From contig NZ_JAAXMT010000005.1 in NCBI RefSeq assembly GCF_012277075.1, positions 186,001-250,000 on the forward strand: a stretch of 64,000 bases of DNA. Reading direction: 5' to 3'. The DNA comes from Streptococcus alactolyticus (GTDB lineage: Bacteria > Bacillota > Bacilli > Lactobacillales > Streptococcaceae). The translations under genes were made by a program, and so were the position numbers. Each line of letters starts with the position of its first letter. The first letter of the stretch is position 1. The notes beneath the pieces were generated by a model. It ran no database searches, had not been told where the DNA came from, and was given only the letters and a program-made list of their open reading frames with translations. Below are positions 36,740-46,528 of this stretch, one piece after another.

Positions 36740-37402
36740 ATGCCTATTAATCAGTACATTGATCATACGTTATTAAAACCCGAAAGTACCCAAGAGCAAA
36801 TTGATCACTTGCTTTCAGAAGCGGTTGAGTATCAGTTTGCTAGCGTCTGTGTCAATCCGACTTGGGTGGCTCATTGTGCGAAAACCTTGGCTGGTACTGG
36901 CGTAAAAGTCTGTACAGTGGTTGGCTTTCCTTTGGGAGCAAACACAAGCAGCGTAAAAGCTTTTGAAACTAAAGATGCCATCGCAAACGGTGCAGATGAA
37001 ATCGATATGGTTATCAACGTCGGTCAGTTAAAATCAGGTCAGTACGAAGTCGTAAAAGCAGATATTCGTGCAGTTGTTGAGGCTAGCCAAGACAAGTTGG
37101 TCAAGGTCATCATTGAAACGTGTCTGCTTACCAATGACGAAAAAGTTAAAGCGTGTCAATTAGCGGTATCTGCTGGCGCAGATTTTGTGAAAACCTCAAC
37201 TGGTTTTTCAGCGGCTGGCGCCACGGTTGAAGATATCGTATTGATGCGTGAAACGGTTGGCCCTAATATTGGCGTTAAGGCAGCTGGCGGTGCACGTTCT
37301 TACGAAGATGCTGAAACTTTCATTGAAGCAGGTGCTACTCGAATTGGAACGTCATCAGGTGTTGCCATCGTTAGTGGTGAAACCGTGACAGAAGGTTACT
37401 GA
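36740..37402 (+). CDS. deoC: Deoxyribose-phosphate aldolase
   Basis: 220 residues. Cleaves 2-deoxyribose-5-phosphate to glyceraldehyde-3-phosphate and acetaldehyde in nucleoside breakdown. The Schiff-base lysine is Lys151 in [13 protein letters not shown]; the second lysine lies in [20 protein letters not shown]. Its position before the nucleoside transporter genes fits deoxynucleoside salvage. The 156 bp to the next gene holds no coding sequence; a cytidine deaminase gene often occupies this place in related streptococci. Confidence 0.95.
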   Translation: MPINQYIDHTLLKPESTQEQIDHLLSEAVEYQFASVCVNPTWVAHCAKTLAGTGVKVCTVVGFPLGANTSSVKAFETKDAIANGADEIDMVINVGQLKSGQYEVVKADIRAVVEASQDKLVKVIIETCLLTNDEKVKACQLAVSAGADFVKTSTGFSAAGATVEDIVLMRETVGPNIGVKAAGGARSYEDAETFIEAGATRIGTSSGVAIVSGETVTEGY

Positions 37403-37558
37403 ACTTTTTAGTAACTTGATAATAAAGACGGTCGTGATGATAGTCATGTGGTTGATGCCACAGTTTTAAAGCTTTATAGCCTGTTGTATGGATTGAGTCG
37501 TCTGACTCGATAAATTTGCAATCTTATTGCGTGTATTTTTAAGGAGGAGTTCATTTTC

Positions 37559-38620
37559 ATGAACAAAAAAATTGTTGGTCTTGGTCTTGCTGCCGTTGCA
37601 GCATTGAGTCTAGCTGCATGTAGTCGTTCTAACTCATCATCTGATTCAGATTCTAAAGTGAAAGTTGCCCTTGTTACAGATACTGGTGGTATTGATGATA
37701 AATCATTTAACCAATCAGCTTGGGAAGGTCTTCAAGCTTGGGGCAAAGAACACGATTTGAAGAAAGATACTGACTACACATTCTTCCAATCTAATAGTGA
37801 GTCAGATTACGCGACAAACCTTGATTCTGCTGTTTCAAATGGTTACAACCTTGTTTTTGGTATTGGTTACAACCTTCACGATGCTGTAGATCAGGCTGCT
37901 CAAGACAATAAAGACGTTAACTACGTTATCGTTGATGATGTTGTTTCTGGTCACGACAACGTTGAGAGTGTTCTGTTCGCAGATAACGAAGGAGCCTACC
38001 TTGCCGGTATCGCTGCCGCTATGCAAAGTAAAACAAAACACGTTGGTTTTGTAGGTGGTGTTGAATCAGATACAATCACACGTTTTGAAGCTGGATTTAA
38101 GGCTGGTGTTGAATCAGTAGATAGTTCAATCAAAGTGGATGTTCAATACGTTGGTTCATTTGCTGATTCTGCTAAGGGTAAGACAATTGCTGCGACTATG
38201 TACGCTGGTGGTGCTGACGTTATCTATCAAGCAGCTGGTGGTTCAGGTACTGGTGTATTCTCTGAAGCCAAAGAAATCGATGAAAAATTACCTGCAGATA
38301 GTGATAAAAAAGTTTGGGTTATCGGTGTTGACCGTGACCAAGTAGACGAAGGTGACTACAAAGCTTCAAACAAAGAAGAATCTAACTTTGTCTTGACTTC
38401 TACAATCAAGAAAGTTGGCCAAGTCGTTCAAGATATCTCTAACGAGCAACTTGAAGGCAAGAAGTTTGAGGGTGACCAAACAAAAACATATGGTCTTGCT
38501 GATGGTGGTATTGATATTACAACAAGCAGCCTTCCTGACAACATTAAGGAAGCTGTTGAGTCAGCAAAACAAAAAATTATCGACGGTGACATCACTGTTC
38601 CAGATGGTTTAAGTGATTAA
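37559..38620 (+). CDS. rnsB: Nucleoside-binding BMP-family lipoprotein
   Basis: 353 residues. Lipobox LAAC with lipidated Cys21 after a typical signal peptide. BMP/PnrA-type substrate-binding protein with VTDTGGIDDKSFNQSAWEGL, the family purine-nucleoside site. It delivers nucleosides to the ATPase and permeases that follow. The symbols follow the S. mutans RnsABCD ribonucleoside transporter; assignment is by family and context. RBS AAGGAGGAG. Confidence 0.9.
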   Translation: MNKKIVGLGLAAVAALSLAACSRSNSSSDSDSKVKVALVTDTGGIDDKSFNQSAWEGLQAWGKEHDLKKDTDYTFFQSNSESDYATNLDSAVSNGYNLVFGIGYNLHDAVDQAAQDNKDVNYVIVDDVVSGHDNVESVLFADNEGAYLAGIAAAMQSKTKHVGFVGGVESDTITRFEAGFKAGVESVDSSIKVDVQYVGSFADSAKGKTIAATMYAGGADVIYQAAGGSGTGVFSEAKEIDEKLPADSDKKVWVIGVDRDQVDEGDYKASNKEESNFVLTSTIKKVGQVVQDISNEQLEGKKFEGDQTKTYGLADGGIDITTSSLPDNIKEAVESAKQKIIDGDITVPDGLSD

Positions 38621-38631
38621 TTGTCGTTCTT

Positions 38632-38722
38632 TAAGCGCGGCCGAGAGGTCGCCTTTTTAACAGCTGAGGAACTTTTAATTTTCTCCTCAGTTAAGCTCAT
38701 TAATGAGAGTAATGGGCTTAAC
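38632..38722 (+). promoter_or_regulatory. Intercistronic hairpins between rnsB and rnsA
   Basis: GCGGCC/GGTCGC with a following T-run (about 38636-38657) looks like a partial terminator. CTGAGGA (38664-38670)/TCCTCAG (38684-38690) and GTTAAGC (38690-38696)/GCTTAAC (38716-38722) follow. Such structures would let the lipoprotein be made in excess over the ATPase and permeases. Confidence 0.55.
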
Positions 38723-38755
38723 TGACTTAAAGATAATTATATTGAAAGGATTAAC

Positions 38756-40294
38756 ATGGCAGAAGAAAAAGTCATTGAAATGCGTGACATTACTAAAAAA
38801 TTTGGTGATTTTGTTGCCAATGACCATATTAATTTAGATGTTCGTAAGGGTGAGATTCATGCACTTTTGGGAGAAAACGGTGCAGGTAAATCAACATTGA
38901 TGAACATTCTCTCAGGTTTATTACAACCAACCAGCGGGGATATTTGGGTAAGAGGTGAAAAGGTTAAACTGGATTCGCCTACTAAAGCCTCAAAAATAGG
39001 AATCGGAATGGTGCACCAACACTTTATGTTGGTTGAAGCGTTCACAGTTGCTGAAAACATCATTTTGGGGAATGAAACAATCTCAACAGGTGGTGTGCTT
39101 AATTTGAAAAAAGCTAGCGAAGAGATCAAAGCTTTGTCGGAACGATATGGTTTAGCGGTGGATCCTTCTGCTAAAATTTCAGACATAACAGTCGGTGCAC
39201 AACAACGTGTGGAAATTTTGAAAACCTTGTATCGTAACGCTGACATTATCATCTTTGATGAGCCGACAGCCGTTTTGACACCGTCTGAAATCGCAGAATT
39301 GCTAAATATCATGCGTAATTTGACTAAAGAAGGCAAATCAATCATTTTGATTACGCACAAATTGGACGAAATTCGTGCGGTTGCCGACAGGGTAACGGTT
39401 ATCAGACACGGTCAATCTATTGAAACTGTTCCAGTTGCTAATTCAACCAGTGAAGAATTGGCTGAGATGATGGTTGGACGTGCCGTTTCCTTCAAAACAG
39501 AAAAACAAGCAGCTAATCCAAAAGAAGTTGTCTTGTCTGTTAAAGATTTGGTGGTTAATGAAAATCGTGGAGTGCCGGCTGTGAAGAATTTGTCATTGGA
39601 TGTGCGTGCGGGTGAAATTGTCGGGCTTGCTGGTATTGATGGCAATGGTCAAAGTGAATTGGTAGAAGCCATTACTGGACTTCGCAAAGTCGAATCAGGT
39701 CACATTGTTATCAAAGGTGAAGACATGACCAACAAACGTCCACGTAAAATTACAGAACTTGGTGTTGGGCATGTGCCAGAAGACCGCCACCGTGACGGAA
39801 TGGTTCTTGATATGACCATTGCTGAAAACATTGTTTTGCAAACGTACTACAAAGAGCCGTTTAGCAAAAATGGTTTCTTGAATTATAAAAACATTAATGA
39901 ACATGCTCGCAAATTGATGTCAGAATTTGACGTTCGTGCGGCAAATGAATTAGTATCAGCTGGCTCACTTTCAGGTGGTAACCAACAAAAAGCCGTTATC
40001 GCTCGTGAAATTGATTTGAACCCTGATTTGTTAGTCGTTAGCCAACCAACCCGTGGTTTGGACGTCGGTGCGATTGAATACATCCGTAAACGTTTAATTG
40101 CAGAACGTGACAAAGGGAAAGCTGTCTTAGTGATTAGTTTTGAATTGGATGAAATTTTGGATGTTTCTGACCGTATTGCCGTTATTCACAATGGTAAAAT
40201 TCAAGGTATGCTAGATGCTAGTCAAACAAACAAACAAGAACTTGGTATTTTGATGGCTGGGGGCCATGTGACAAAGGAGGAAGCTAATGTCTAA
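38756..40294 (+). CDS. rnsA: Nucleoside ABC transporter ATPase, two ABC domains
   Basis: 512 residues with tandem nucleotide-binding domains, as in sugar/nucleoside importers. The first has a full Walker A (GENGAGKSTL), a signature region reading ISDITVGAQQRVEIL and Walker B IIFDEPTAVLTP. The second has GIDGNGQSELVEAI and SLSGGNQQKAVIARE, a degenerate Walker A typical of this class. RBS GAAAGGA. It overlaps the next permease by 8 bases. Confidence 0.93.
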   Translation: MAEEKVIEMRDITKKFGDFVANDHINLDVRKGEIHALLGENGAGKSTLMNILSGLLQPTSGDIWVRGEKVKLDSPTKASKIGIGMVHQHFMLVEAFTVAENIILGNETISTGGVLNLKKASEEIKALSERYGLAVDPSAKISDITVGAQQRVEILKTLYRNADIIIFDEPTAVLTPSEIAELLNIMRNLTKEGKSIILITHKLDEIRAVADRVTVIRHGQSIETVPVANSTSEELAEMMVGRAVSFKTEKQAANPKEVVLSVKDLVVNENRGVPAVKNLSLDVRAGEIVGLAGIDGNGQSELVEAITGLRKVESGHIVIKGEDMTNKRPRKITELGVGHVPEDRHRDGMVLDMTIAENIVLQTYYKEPFSKNGFLNYKNINEHARKLMSEFDVRAANELVSAGSLSGGNQQKAVIAREIDLNPDLLVVSQPTRGLDVGAIEYIRKRLIAERDKGKAVLVISFELDEILDVSDRIAVIHNGKIQGMLDASQTNKQELGILMAGGHVTKEEANV

Positions 40295-41339
40295 ACAAAC
40301 ACAACGCTGGGCAGTTCCTTTAATAGCTGTTTTTCTAGGGATGTTACTAGGAGCAGTGCTCATGCTCATCTTTGGTTATAACCCATTTTGGGCTTATAAC
40401 GACTTGCTTTACACTGCATTTGGTTCTATCAAAAATATTGGTGAAATTTTTCGTGCTATGGGGCCACTTATCTTGATTGCCCTTGGTTTCTCAGTTGCTT
40501 CTAAAGCTGGTTTCTTCAATATCGGACTTCCAGGACAAGCCTTGATTGGTTGGGTAATGGCTGGCTGGTTTGCCCTTTCTTTCCCTGATTTGCCAAAACC
40601 AATCTCAGTTCTTTGTACTATTGTGATTGGTCTTGTGGCTGGAGGATTGGCTGCAGCTGTCCCAGGTATTTTACGTGCTTATCTTGGAACAAGTGAAGTT
40701 ATTGTAACTATCATGATGAACTACATTATCTTGTACTCAACACAATACCTCATTCAAGACGTCTTTTCAGATAGCATCATGCGTACGACAGAAGCTACGA
40801 TCAAAGTTTCTCAAAACGCATCTTATCAAATTGAATGGTTGTCTAACTTGACGAACCACTCACGTATTAATATCGGTATTTTCATTGCCTTAATTGCTGT
40901 GGTTATCGTATGGTTTATGATGAAGAAAACCACACTTGGTTATGAAATCACTTCTGTGGGGATTAACCCACATGCTTCAGAATATGCAGGGATGTCATCA
41001 AAACGCCTTATCATCACGTCTATGGTGATTTCAGGTGCCCTTGCAGGACTTGGTGGAACAGTCGAAGGACTTGGAACTTTTGAAAATGTTTATACGCAAA
41101 CAAGTTCACTTAGCATTGGTTGGGATGGTATGGCTGTATCACTATTAGCGATCAATAATGCCATTGGGATTCCGTTTGCAGCTTTCTTGTATGCAGTACT
41201 TTCCGTTGGTAAGACTGGTATGATTGGCGTTCCTTCAGAGATTGTTGATGTTATTTCAGCTTTCATTATCTTCTTTGTTGGTTCTGATTACATTATCCGT
41301 CGTTTTCTTAACTCTAAAAAAGTAGAAGGAGGAAAATAA
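40287..41339 (+). CDS. rnsC: Nucleoside ABC transporter permease 1
   Basis: 350-residue hydrophobic protein of the BPD_transp_2 family, about nine or ten membrane segments. GFFNIGLPGQALIG and ISGALAGLGGTVEGLG are family segments. AAAGGAGG lies just upstream, and its start is within the end of rnsA. Confidence 0.9.
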   Translation: MSKQTQRWAVPLIAVFLGMLLGAVLMLIFGYNPFWAYNDLLYTAFGSIKNIGEIFRAMGPLILIALGFSVASKAGFFNIGLPGQALIGWVMAGWFALSFPDLPKPISVLCTIVIGLVAGGLAAAVPGILRAYLGTSEVIVTIMMNYIILYSTQYLIQDVFSDSIMRTTEATIKVSQNASYQIEWLSNLTNHSRINIGIFIALIAVVIVWFMMKKTTLGYEITSVGINPHASEYAGMSSKRLIITSMVISGALAGLGGTVEGLGTFENVYTQTSSLSIGWDGMAVSLLAINNAIGIPFAAFLYAVLSVGKTGMIGVPSEIVDVISAFIIFFVGSDYIIRRFLNSKKVEGGK

Positions 41340-41340
41340 A

Positions 41341-42297
41341 ATGACTTTTACAACAACATTAGCCTTATTAGTTTCTTCCATGCTCATTTATTCTGCACCA
41401 CTTATTTTCACAAGTATCGGTGGAACCTTCTCAGAACGTGGTGGGGTTGTCAACGTTGGTCTTGAAGGTATCATGGTTATGGGGGCTTTCTCAGGGGTTC
41501 TCTTCAATCTAAGCTGTGCAGATGTGTTTGGCAGTGCGACACCTTGGATTGCTTCTTTGGTGGGAGGAGTTGTAGGACTTCTATTTTCTCTTCTTCATGC
41601 TGTTGCGACCATTAACTTCCGTGCAGATCATATCGTGTCTGGTACGGTATTGAACTTGATTGCTCCGTCACTAGCCGTTTTCCTTTGCCGTTTCTTATTT
41701 GGTAAAGGACAAACCAATACCATTTCAGAGACCTTTGGTCGTTTCTCATTCCCTGTTTTAAAAGATATCCCATTTATCGGTCAAGTCTTTTTCAACAACA
41801 CGTCATTGGTTGCTTATGTGGCTATTCTTATTTCATTTGTATCTTGGTTTATCTTGTTCAAGACTCGCTTTGGTCTTCGCCTCCGTTCTGTTGGTGAACA
41901 CCCTCAAGCAGCGGATACACTTGGAATCAATGTTTACCTCATGCGTTATTTAGGGGTTATGATTTCAGGGTTCTTCGGTGGTATTGGTGGTGCGGTTTAT
42001 GCTCAAACCATTTCAAATAACTTCGCCGTTACAACGATCGCAGGACCTGGATTTATCGCTCTTGCAGCCATGATTTTCGGACGTTGGAATCCAGTCGGTG
42101 CCATGCTATCAAGTCTATTCTTCGGCTTGTCACAATCATTGGCAATCATCGGAGCACAATTACCGCTCTTCTCAAACATTCCATCTGTTTACCTCAAAAT
42201 CACACCATACGTCTTAACAATTGTTGTTTTAGCAGTCTTCTTTGGTCAATCCGTGGCTCCTAAAGCAGATGGTGTCAACTATATCAAATCAAAATAA
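41341..42297 (+). CDS. rnsD: Nucleoside ABC transporter permease 2
   Basis: 318-residue hydrophobic protein, second BPD_transp_2 permease, with GVVNVGLEGIMVMGAF and ISGFFGGIGGAVYAQ. Starts two bases after its partner, AGGAGG within the preceding gene. Last gene of the operon. Confidence 0.9.
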   Translation: MTFTTTLALLVSSMLIYSAPLIFTSIGGTFSERGGVVNVGLEGIMVMGAFSGVLFNLSCADVFGSATPWIASLVGGVVGLLFSLLHAVATINFRADHIVSGTVLNLIAPSLAVFLCRFLFGKGQTNTISETFGRFSFPVLKDIPFIGQVFFNNTSLVAYVAILISFVSWFILFKTRFGLRLRSVGEHPQAADTLGINVYLMRYLGVMISGFFGGIGGAVYAQTISNNFAVTTIAGPGFIALAAMIFGRWNPVGAMLSSLFFGLSQSLAIIGAQLPLFSNIPSVYLKITPYVLTIVVLAVFFGQSVAPKADGVNYIKSK

Positions 42298-42303
42298 GAA
42301 CAT

Positions 42304-42330
42304 AAAAAGAGGGAAATTTCCCTCTTTTTT
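42304..42330. terminator. Bidirectional terminator
   Basis: AAAAAGAGGGAAA pairs perfectly with TTTCCCTCTTTTT. It serves rnsD on the plus strand and the AGCS symporter gene on the minus strand. Confidence 0.85.
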
Positions 42331-43717
42331 AGTCTTCAACTAAGTTATCTGCTAACCCTACCAACTCTTCAGCGTCAGCTGCTTGTTTTTGACGAACAAA
42401 GTAATCTTTGGTTTCTGAAATAATGATTGGTGAAAGAGCCAACAAAGCGATTAGGTTTGGTAGAGCCATTAGACCATTCACGATGTCAGCAAGCACCCAA
42501 ATCAAATCCAGTTTGAGGAAACCACCCAAGGCAACCATAATGACAAAGATAATACGGTAGAGTTTGATGTATTTGGTTCCAAAAAGGAATTCAAAACAAC
42601 GTTCACCGTAGTAAGACCAGCCTAGGATAGTTGTAAAAGCAAACAAAACAAGGCAGAAGGTTAAAGCATGAATACCTGGTGTTCCAAAAACAGATGCAAA
42701 GGCTGATTGGGTAAGTGGTGCCCCTTCGAGTCCTGCGACTTTCCACTGTCCTGTTACCATGATAGAAAGTCCTGTTAAGGTACAAATGATAATGGTATCG
42801 ATAAAAGTCCCTGTCATTGAGATAAGCCCTTGTTCCACAGGCTCTTTTGTTTTGGCAGCTGCAGCCGCGATAGGAGCAGAACCAAGCCCAGATTCATTTG
42901 AAAAGACTCCGCGTGCAATCCCTTTTTGAATAGCTTCTTTAACAACCGCACCCGTAAATCCACCAACAGCAGCCGTACCAGTGAAGGCTCCTTTGAAAAT
43001 AGCATTAAAAGCAGGCATGATTTGCTCACTATGCACAAAAATAACAATCAATGTTGCCGTGATGTAAACGACGGCCATGAAAGGCACCACTTTTTCAGCA
43101 ACTTTTGAAATGGATTGGATACCGCCAAAGATAACAATAGCCACGATGACGGCAATCACAATGCTGACAATCTGAGGCGATAGCGCAAAGGAATTTTCAA
43201 GTGATGATGTGATGGAATTAACCTGAGAAAACGTTCCAATTCCAAAATAAGCGACTAAGATACCTGCAATGGCAAAGAAGGTTGCCAAAGGTTTCCAGCG
43301 TTTGCCCATCCCATTGACAATGTAGTACATGGGGCCACCTGAAACTTCCCCGTTGTCATCGATTGTACGGTATTTGATAGCTAGAAGTCCCTCAGCGTAC
43401 TTGGTCGCCATTCCAAAGAAAGCAGCAACCCACATCCAAAATAGTGCCCCTGGACCACCTGATTTGATAGCGGTTGCAACTCCCACGATGTTTCCTGTTC
43501 CAACAGTGGCGGCAAGTGCAGTCGCTAAGGCAGCAAAACTGGAAATATCCCCTTGCCCTTTGTCATCCGCAAAAATTAAGCGAAAGGCTTTTGGCAATCG
43601 CGTGACTTGGAGTAAGCCAAGGCGAACAGTGAAGTAAAAGCCTGTTCCCACTAGCAAGATAAGCAGTGGTGCACCCCAGACGACATTGTCAAGACTGTTA
43701 AAAAAATTGAGCATCAT
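42329..43717 (-). CDS. AGCS-family sodium:alanine/glycine symporter behind a glycine riboswitch
   Basis: 462 residues, about ten or eleven membrane segments. Family signatures: GPGALFWMWVAAFFGMATKYAEG, GGPMYYIV and FSNESGLGSAPIAAAAAKT. The glycine riboswitch in its leader indicates that glycine is a substrate or that uptake responds to glycine. The start is ATG 43717 (or the next codon, also ATG), with GGGAG upstream; the longer frame to 43774 has no RBS. A 443-residue paralogue lies at 53786-55117. Confidence 0.92.
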   Translation of the reverse strand: MMLNFFNSLDNVVWGAPLLILLVGTGFYFTVRLGLLQVTRLPKAFRLIFADDKGQGDISSFAALATALAATVGTGNIVGVATAIKSGGPGALFWMWVAAFFGMATKYAEGLLAIKYRTIDDNGEVSGGPMYYIVNGMGKRWKPLATFFAIAGILVAYFGIGTFSQVNSITSSLENSFALSPQIVSIVIAVIVAIVIFGGIQSISKVAEKVVPFMAVVYITATLIVIFVHSEQIMPAFNAIFKGAFTGTAAVGGFTGAVVKEAIQKGIARGVFSNESGLGSAPIAAAAAKTKEPVEQGLISMTGTFIDTIIICTLTGLSIMVTGQWKVAGLEGAPLTQSAFASVFGTPGIHALTFCLVLFAFTTILGWSYYGERCFEFLFGTKYIKLYRIIFVIMVALGGFLKLDLIWVLADIVNGLMALPNLIALLALSPIIISETKDYFVRQKQAADAEELVGLADNLVED

Positions 43718-43850
43718 TCTTTTTCTCCCTATACCATATCTCCCAAACGATGCTATTACAAAAGGAGCTATCATTACGATAACTCCTGAAAAGTGATAGG
43801 AAAATACCTGCTGGTACTCAAAAAAACAAGAGCCTACAAGTATTTCTTAT

Positions 43851-44040
43851 CTTCTGTCCTTTTGCCTGAGAGTTTGAGTTGTCTGTGACAACTTTGCCCC
43901 TTCGGCGCCTGTATCCACGTTTCTAACGTGGTGATGATTGTCATCATCAGGTCTCTCCAGAAGTCCGTCCGTCATCCAGTCCTGTCTTAGACACCTGAGA
44001 GCGTAACTCCTTCGGCGAAAGGAAAACCTTTCTTCTCCTG
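43851..44040 (-). promoter_or_regulatory. Tandem glycine riboswitch
   Basis: On the minus strand two aptamers follow each other: the first has CGCCGAAGGAGTTACGCTCTCAGG in two blocks, the second has GGAGAGACC, then CGCCGAAGGGGCAA and CTCTCAGGCAAAAGGACAGA. These are hallmark glycine-aptamer blocks. The downstream region (43801-43850) with inverted AAATAC/GTATTT segments and T-rich sequence is the likely expression platform. Confidence 0.93.
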
Positions 44041-44076
44041 AATAACATCATTCGGTTTGCTATTAAACTTTCAAAT

Positions 44077-44105
44077 ATGATAACAAAAAAAGCGAACCTT
44101 GTCAA
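44077..44105 (-). promoter_or_regulatory. Promoter of the riboswitch and symporter gene
   Basis: Minus strand TTGACA (44105-44100), 17 bp, TATCAT (44082-44077). Confidence 0.75.
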
Positions 44106-44130
44106 TGAGATATTCTAAAATGTTTGGAAA

Positions 44131-45540
44131 CTAACTCTCTAATAGGAGAATTTCCGTCAACATTTGGATAATTTGCTCAATTTGTGGGGCCGTAATATTG
44201 GCATAGTTCACGATGAAGGCATTGGTAGATTGGGGCGTGTGGTGTTGGTAGTAGTGGGAGATAGGCGTTAGTTGCAAGCCTTTTTGCCGACTTTTCTGGC
44301 AAATGGCATCTTCAGACAAGTGGCTGTCAATAGTCATGATAAAGTGCAGCCCTGATTCTTGTTCATGGATGCTGATGTAATCCTTTAGCGGGCTAGCCTT
44401 TAAGCAGGTAATCAATTCATCCCGTTTTTTCTGGTAAAAAAGTCGCATCCGATTTAAATGCTTATCAAAATAACCTTCTTGGATAAAAGCAGCCAGTGTG
44501 TACTGTTCTAGATTAGAAACGGTATTAGCATAAAAACTGAGCTTTTTTTCAAAGACTTCCAGCAATTGTGGGGGCAAAATCATATAACTCATGCGAAGGG
44601 TTGAAGCTAGGCTTTTGCTGAAGGTGTTGATGTAAATCACTCGGCCTGAGCAATCAATTTCTTGCAAACTAGGGATTGGTAAGCCCTGAAAACGAAACTC
44701 ACTATCGTAATCGTCTTCTATGATATAGCGGTCTCCTTGACTAGCCCAGCTCAGCAAGTCATAGCGTTTGCTAACAGATAAAATAGCACCTGTTGGAAAT
44801 TGATGTGACGGAGATAAATGAACCATATCAGCCTTACTTTTTTGGAGTTGTGCCACACTAAGCCCGTCTTTTTCCATTGCAATGGGGACTTGTGTTATGT
44901 TGAATTGTCGGTAAATCTTGGTGATTTTAGGATAGGAAGGCTCCTCCACCGCCACAGTCTTATCTAGACCCAGCAGCTGAATCAGTAGGGTGTAGAGGTA
45001 TTCCGTTCCCGCCCCGATGACAATCTGCCTAGGGTCCACCACCATGCCACGGTAATCATTTAAATGTTGGGCAATAGCTTGTCTGAGTTCCCAAAGCCCT
45101 TGGCTGGGTGAGGCTTGCATCAATTCAGTTTGGTGGTTATTAAGCACCTGACGGAGCAATTTGGACCAAGTGGCAAAGGGAAAGGTTTCAGGATTGGTCT
45201 GATTATTGCTAAGGTTAAGGCTGGGCGAGGTATCATCTGACCTGGTTTTTGGAAGAGAAACTAACCTTGCTGTTTTTCTCACCATCGGACGTTGAGACTT
45301 GATATCTGCTACAAAAAAGCCTTTTTTAGCTTGGCTGTAAATGTAACCTTCTGCCTTTAATTGCTGATAACTGGTTTCCACCGTTACAATGGAAACGCCT
45401 AGATGCTTGGCTAGGCTTCTTTTTGAGGGCAATTTGTCCTGCGACCTTAGGATGCCCTTGGTAATGTCTGTTTTTATCGCTCGATACAGTTGTTCGTAAA
45501 GTGGGATTTTGGCCTGTGCGTCCAAAGTGTAAGTTAGCAT
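44131..45540 (-). CDS. pdxR: MocR-type regulator of vitamin B6 synthesis, PdxR
   Basis: 469 residues. N-terminal GntR winged helix (QLYRAIKTDI, KLPSKRSLAKHLGVS, TVETSYQQLKAEGYI) fused to an aminotransferase-like PLP domain (EDDYDSEFRF and the lysine motif INTFSKSLASTLRMSY). It is divergent from pdxST, which PdxR activates when PLP is low. Frame and length match MocR proteins. The ATG lies close to its promoter and RBS evidence is weak. Confidence 0.93.
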   Translation of the reverse strand: MLTYTLDAQAKIPLYEQLYRAIKTDITKGILRSQDKLPSKRSLAKHLGVSIVTVETSYQQLKAEGYIYSQAKKGFFVADIKSQRPMVRKTARLVSLPKTRSDDTSPSLNLSNNQTNPETFPFATWSKLLRQVLNNHQTELMQASPSQGLWELRQAIAQHLNDYRGMVVDPRQIVIGAGTEYLYTLLIQLLGLDKTVAVEEPSYPKITKIYRQFNITQVPIAMEKDGLSVAQLQKSKADMVHLSPSHQFPTGAILSVSKRYDLLSWASQGDRYIIEDDYDSEFRFQGLPIPSLQEIDCSGRVIYINTFSKSLASTLRMSYMILPPQLLEVFEKKLSFYANTVSNLEQYTLAAFIQEGYFDKHLNRMRLFYQKKRDELITCLKASPLKDYISIHEQESGLHFIMTIDSHLSEDAICQKSRQKGLQLTPISHYYQHHTPQSTNAFIVNYANITAPQIEQIIQMLTEILLLES

Positions 45541-45548
45541 AATTCTCC

Positions 45549-45610
45549 AATCTGACCTTTTTAAAAATCTTTAAAATGGCACTTGATACCATGTCAGATT
45601 TTATTATAAT
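45549..45610. promoter_or_regulatory. pdxS promoter with a likely PdxR operator
   Basis: AATCTGAC (45549-45556) and GTCAGATT (45593-45600) form an 8-bp inverted repeat 36 bp apart. The pdxS promoter is TTGATA (45583-45588), 16 bp, TATAAT (45605-45610). The right arm lies between -35 and -10. Confidence 0.6.
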
Positions 45611-45643
45611 GAAAAGCAATCAAAAAGTAAATGAGGTATTTTT

Positions 45644-46519
45644 ATGACAAACCAACGCTATCAACTCAATAAACAATTGGCTCAGATGCTAAAAGGGGGC
45701 GTGATTATGGACGTCACGACACCTGAACAAGCGAAAATCGCTGAGGCTGCTGGAGCTTGTGCGGTTATGGCACTAGAGCGTATTCCTGCGGATATCCGAG
45801 CAGCTGGCGGTGTTTCTCGCATGAGTGACCCTAAAATGATTCAAGAAATTCAAGCAGCGGTTTCTATTCCTGTTATGGCCAAGGTGCGTATTGGGCATTT
45901 TGTTGAGGCTCAGATTTTAGAAGCGATTGAGATTGATTATATCGATGAGAGCGAGGTTTTGTCGCCAGCAGATGACCGCTATCACATTGATAAAACTCAA
46001 TTTGAGGTGCCTTTTGTGTGTGGGGCTAAAAACCTTGGGGAAGCATTACGCCGTGTGGCTGAGGGGGCTAGCATGATTCGTTCAAAAGGAGAACCTGGGA
46101 CAGGAGATGTGGTGCAGGCTGTTCGCCATTTACGTCAGTTAAATCAAGAAATGGCACGCCTCCAGTCGCTTCGTGATGATGAACTTTACCTTGCTGCTAA
46201 AGAACTGCAAGTGCCTTATCACTTGGTCAAAGATGTGCATGAAACAGGCAAATTGCCAGTTGTTCTCTTTGCGGCAGGTGGGGTAGCAACACCAGCAGAT
46301 GCAGCCTTGATGATGCATTTGGGAGCAGAAGGGGTCTTTGTTGGTTCTGGTATTTTCAAATCAGGTGACCCTGAAAAACGTGCGCGTGCGATTGTGCAAG
46401 CCGTGACCAATTACCAAGACAAACAATTGTTGGCAAAATTATCAGAAAATTTAGGCGAAGCCATGGTGGGAATTAACGAAGACGAGATTCAACTGCTCAT
46501 GGCAGAACGTGGCATCTAG
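45644..46519 (+). CDS. pdxS: Pyridoxal 5'-phosphate synthase subunit PdxS
   Basis: 291 residues. The synthase subunit that builds PLP from ribose-5-phosphate, glyceraldehyde-3-phosphate and ammonia. Conserved segments: [47 protein letters not shown] and GEPGTGDVV. It acts with PdxT, encoded 9 bases downstream. RBS GAGG. Confidence 0.97.
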   Translation: MTNQRYQLNKQLAQMLKGGVIMDVTTPEQAKIAEAAGACAVMALERIPADIRAAGGVSRMSDPKMIQEIQAAVSIPVMAKVRIGHFVEAQILEAIEIDYIDESEVLSPADDRYHIDKTQFEVPFVCGAKNLGEALRRVAEGASMIRSKGEPGTGDVVQAVRHLRQLNQEMARLQSLRDDELYLAAKELQVPYHLVKDVHETGKLPVVLFAAGGVATPADAALMMHLGAEGVFVGSGIFKSGDPEKRARAIVQAVTNYQDKQLLAKLSENLGEAMVGINEDEIQLLMAERGI

Positions 46520-46528
46520 GAGGTTTTT

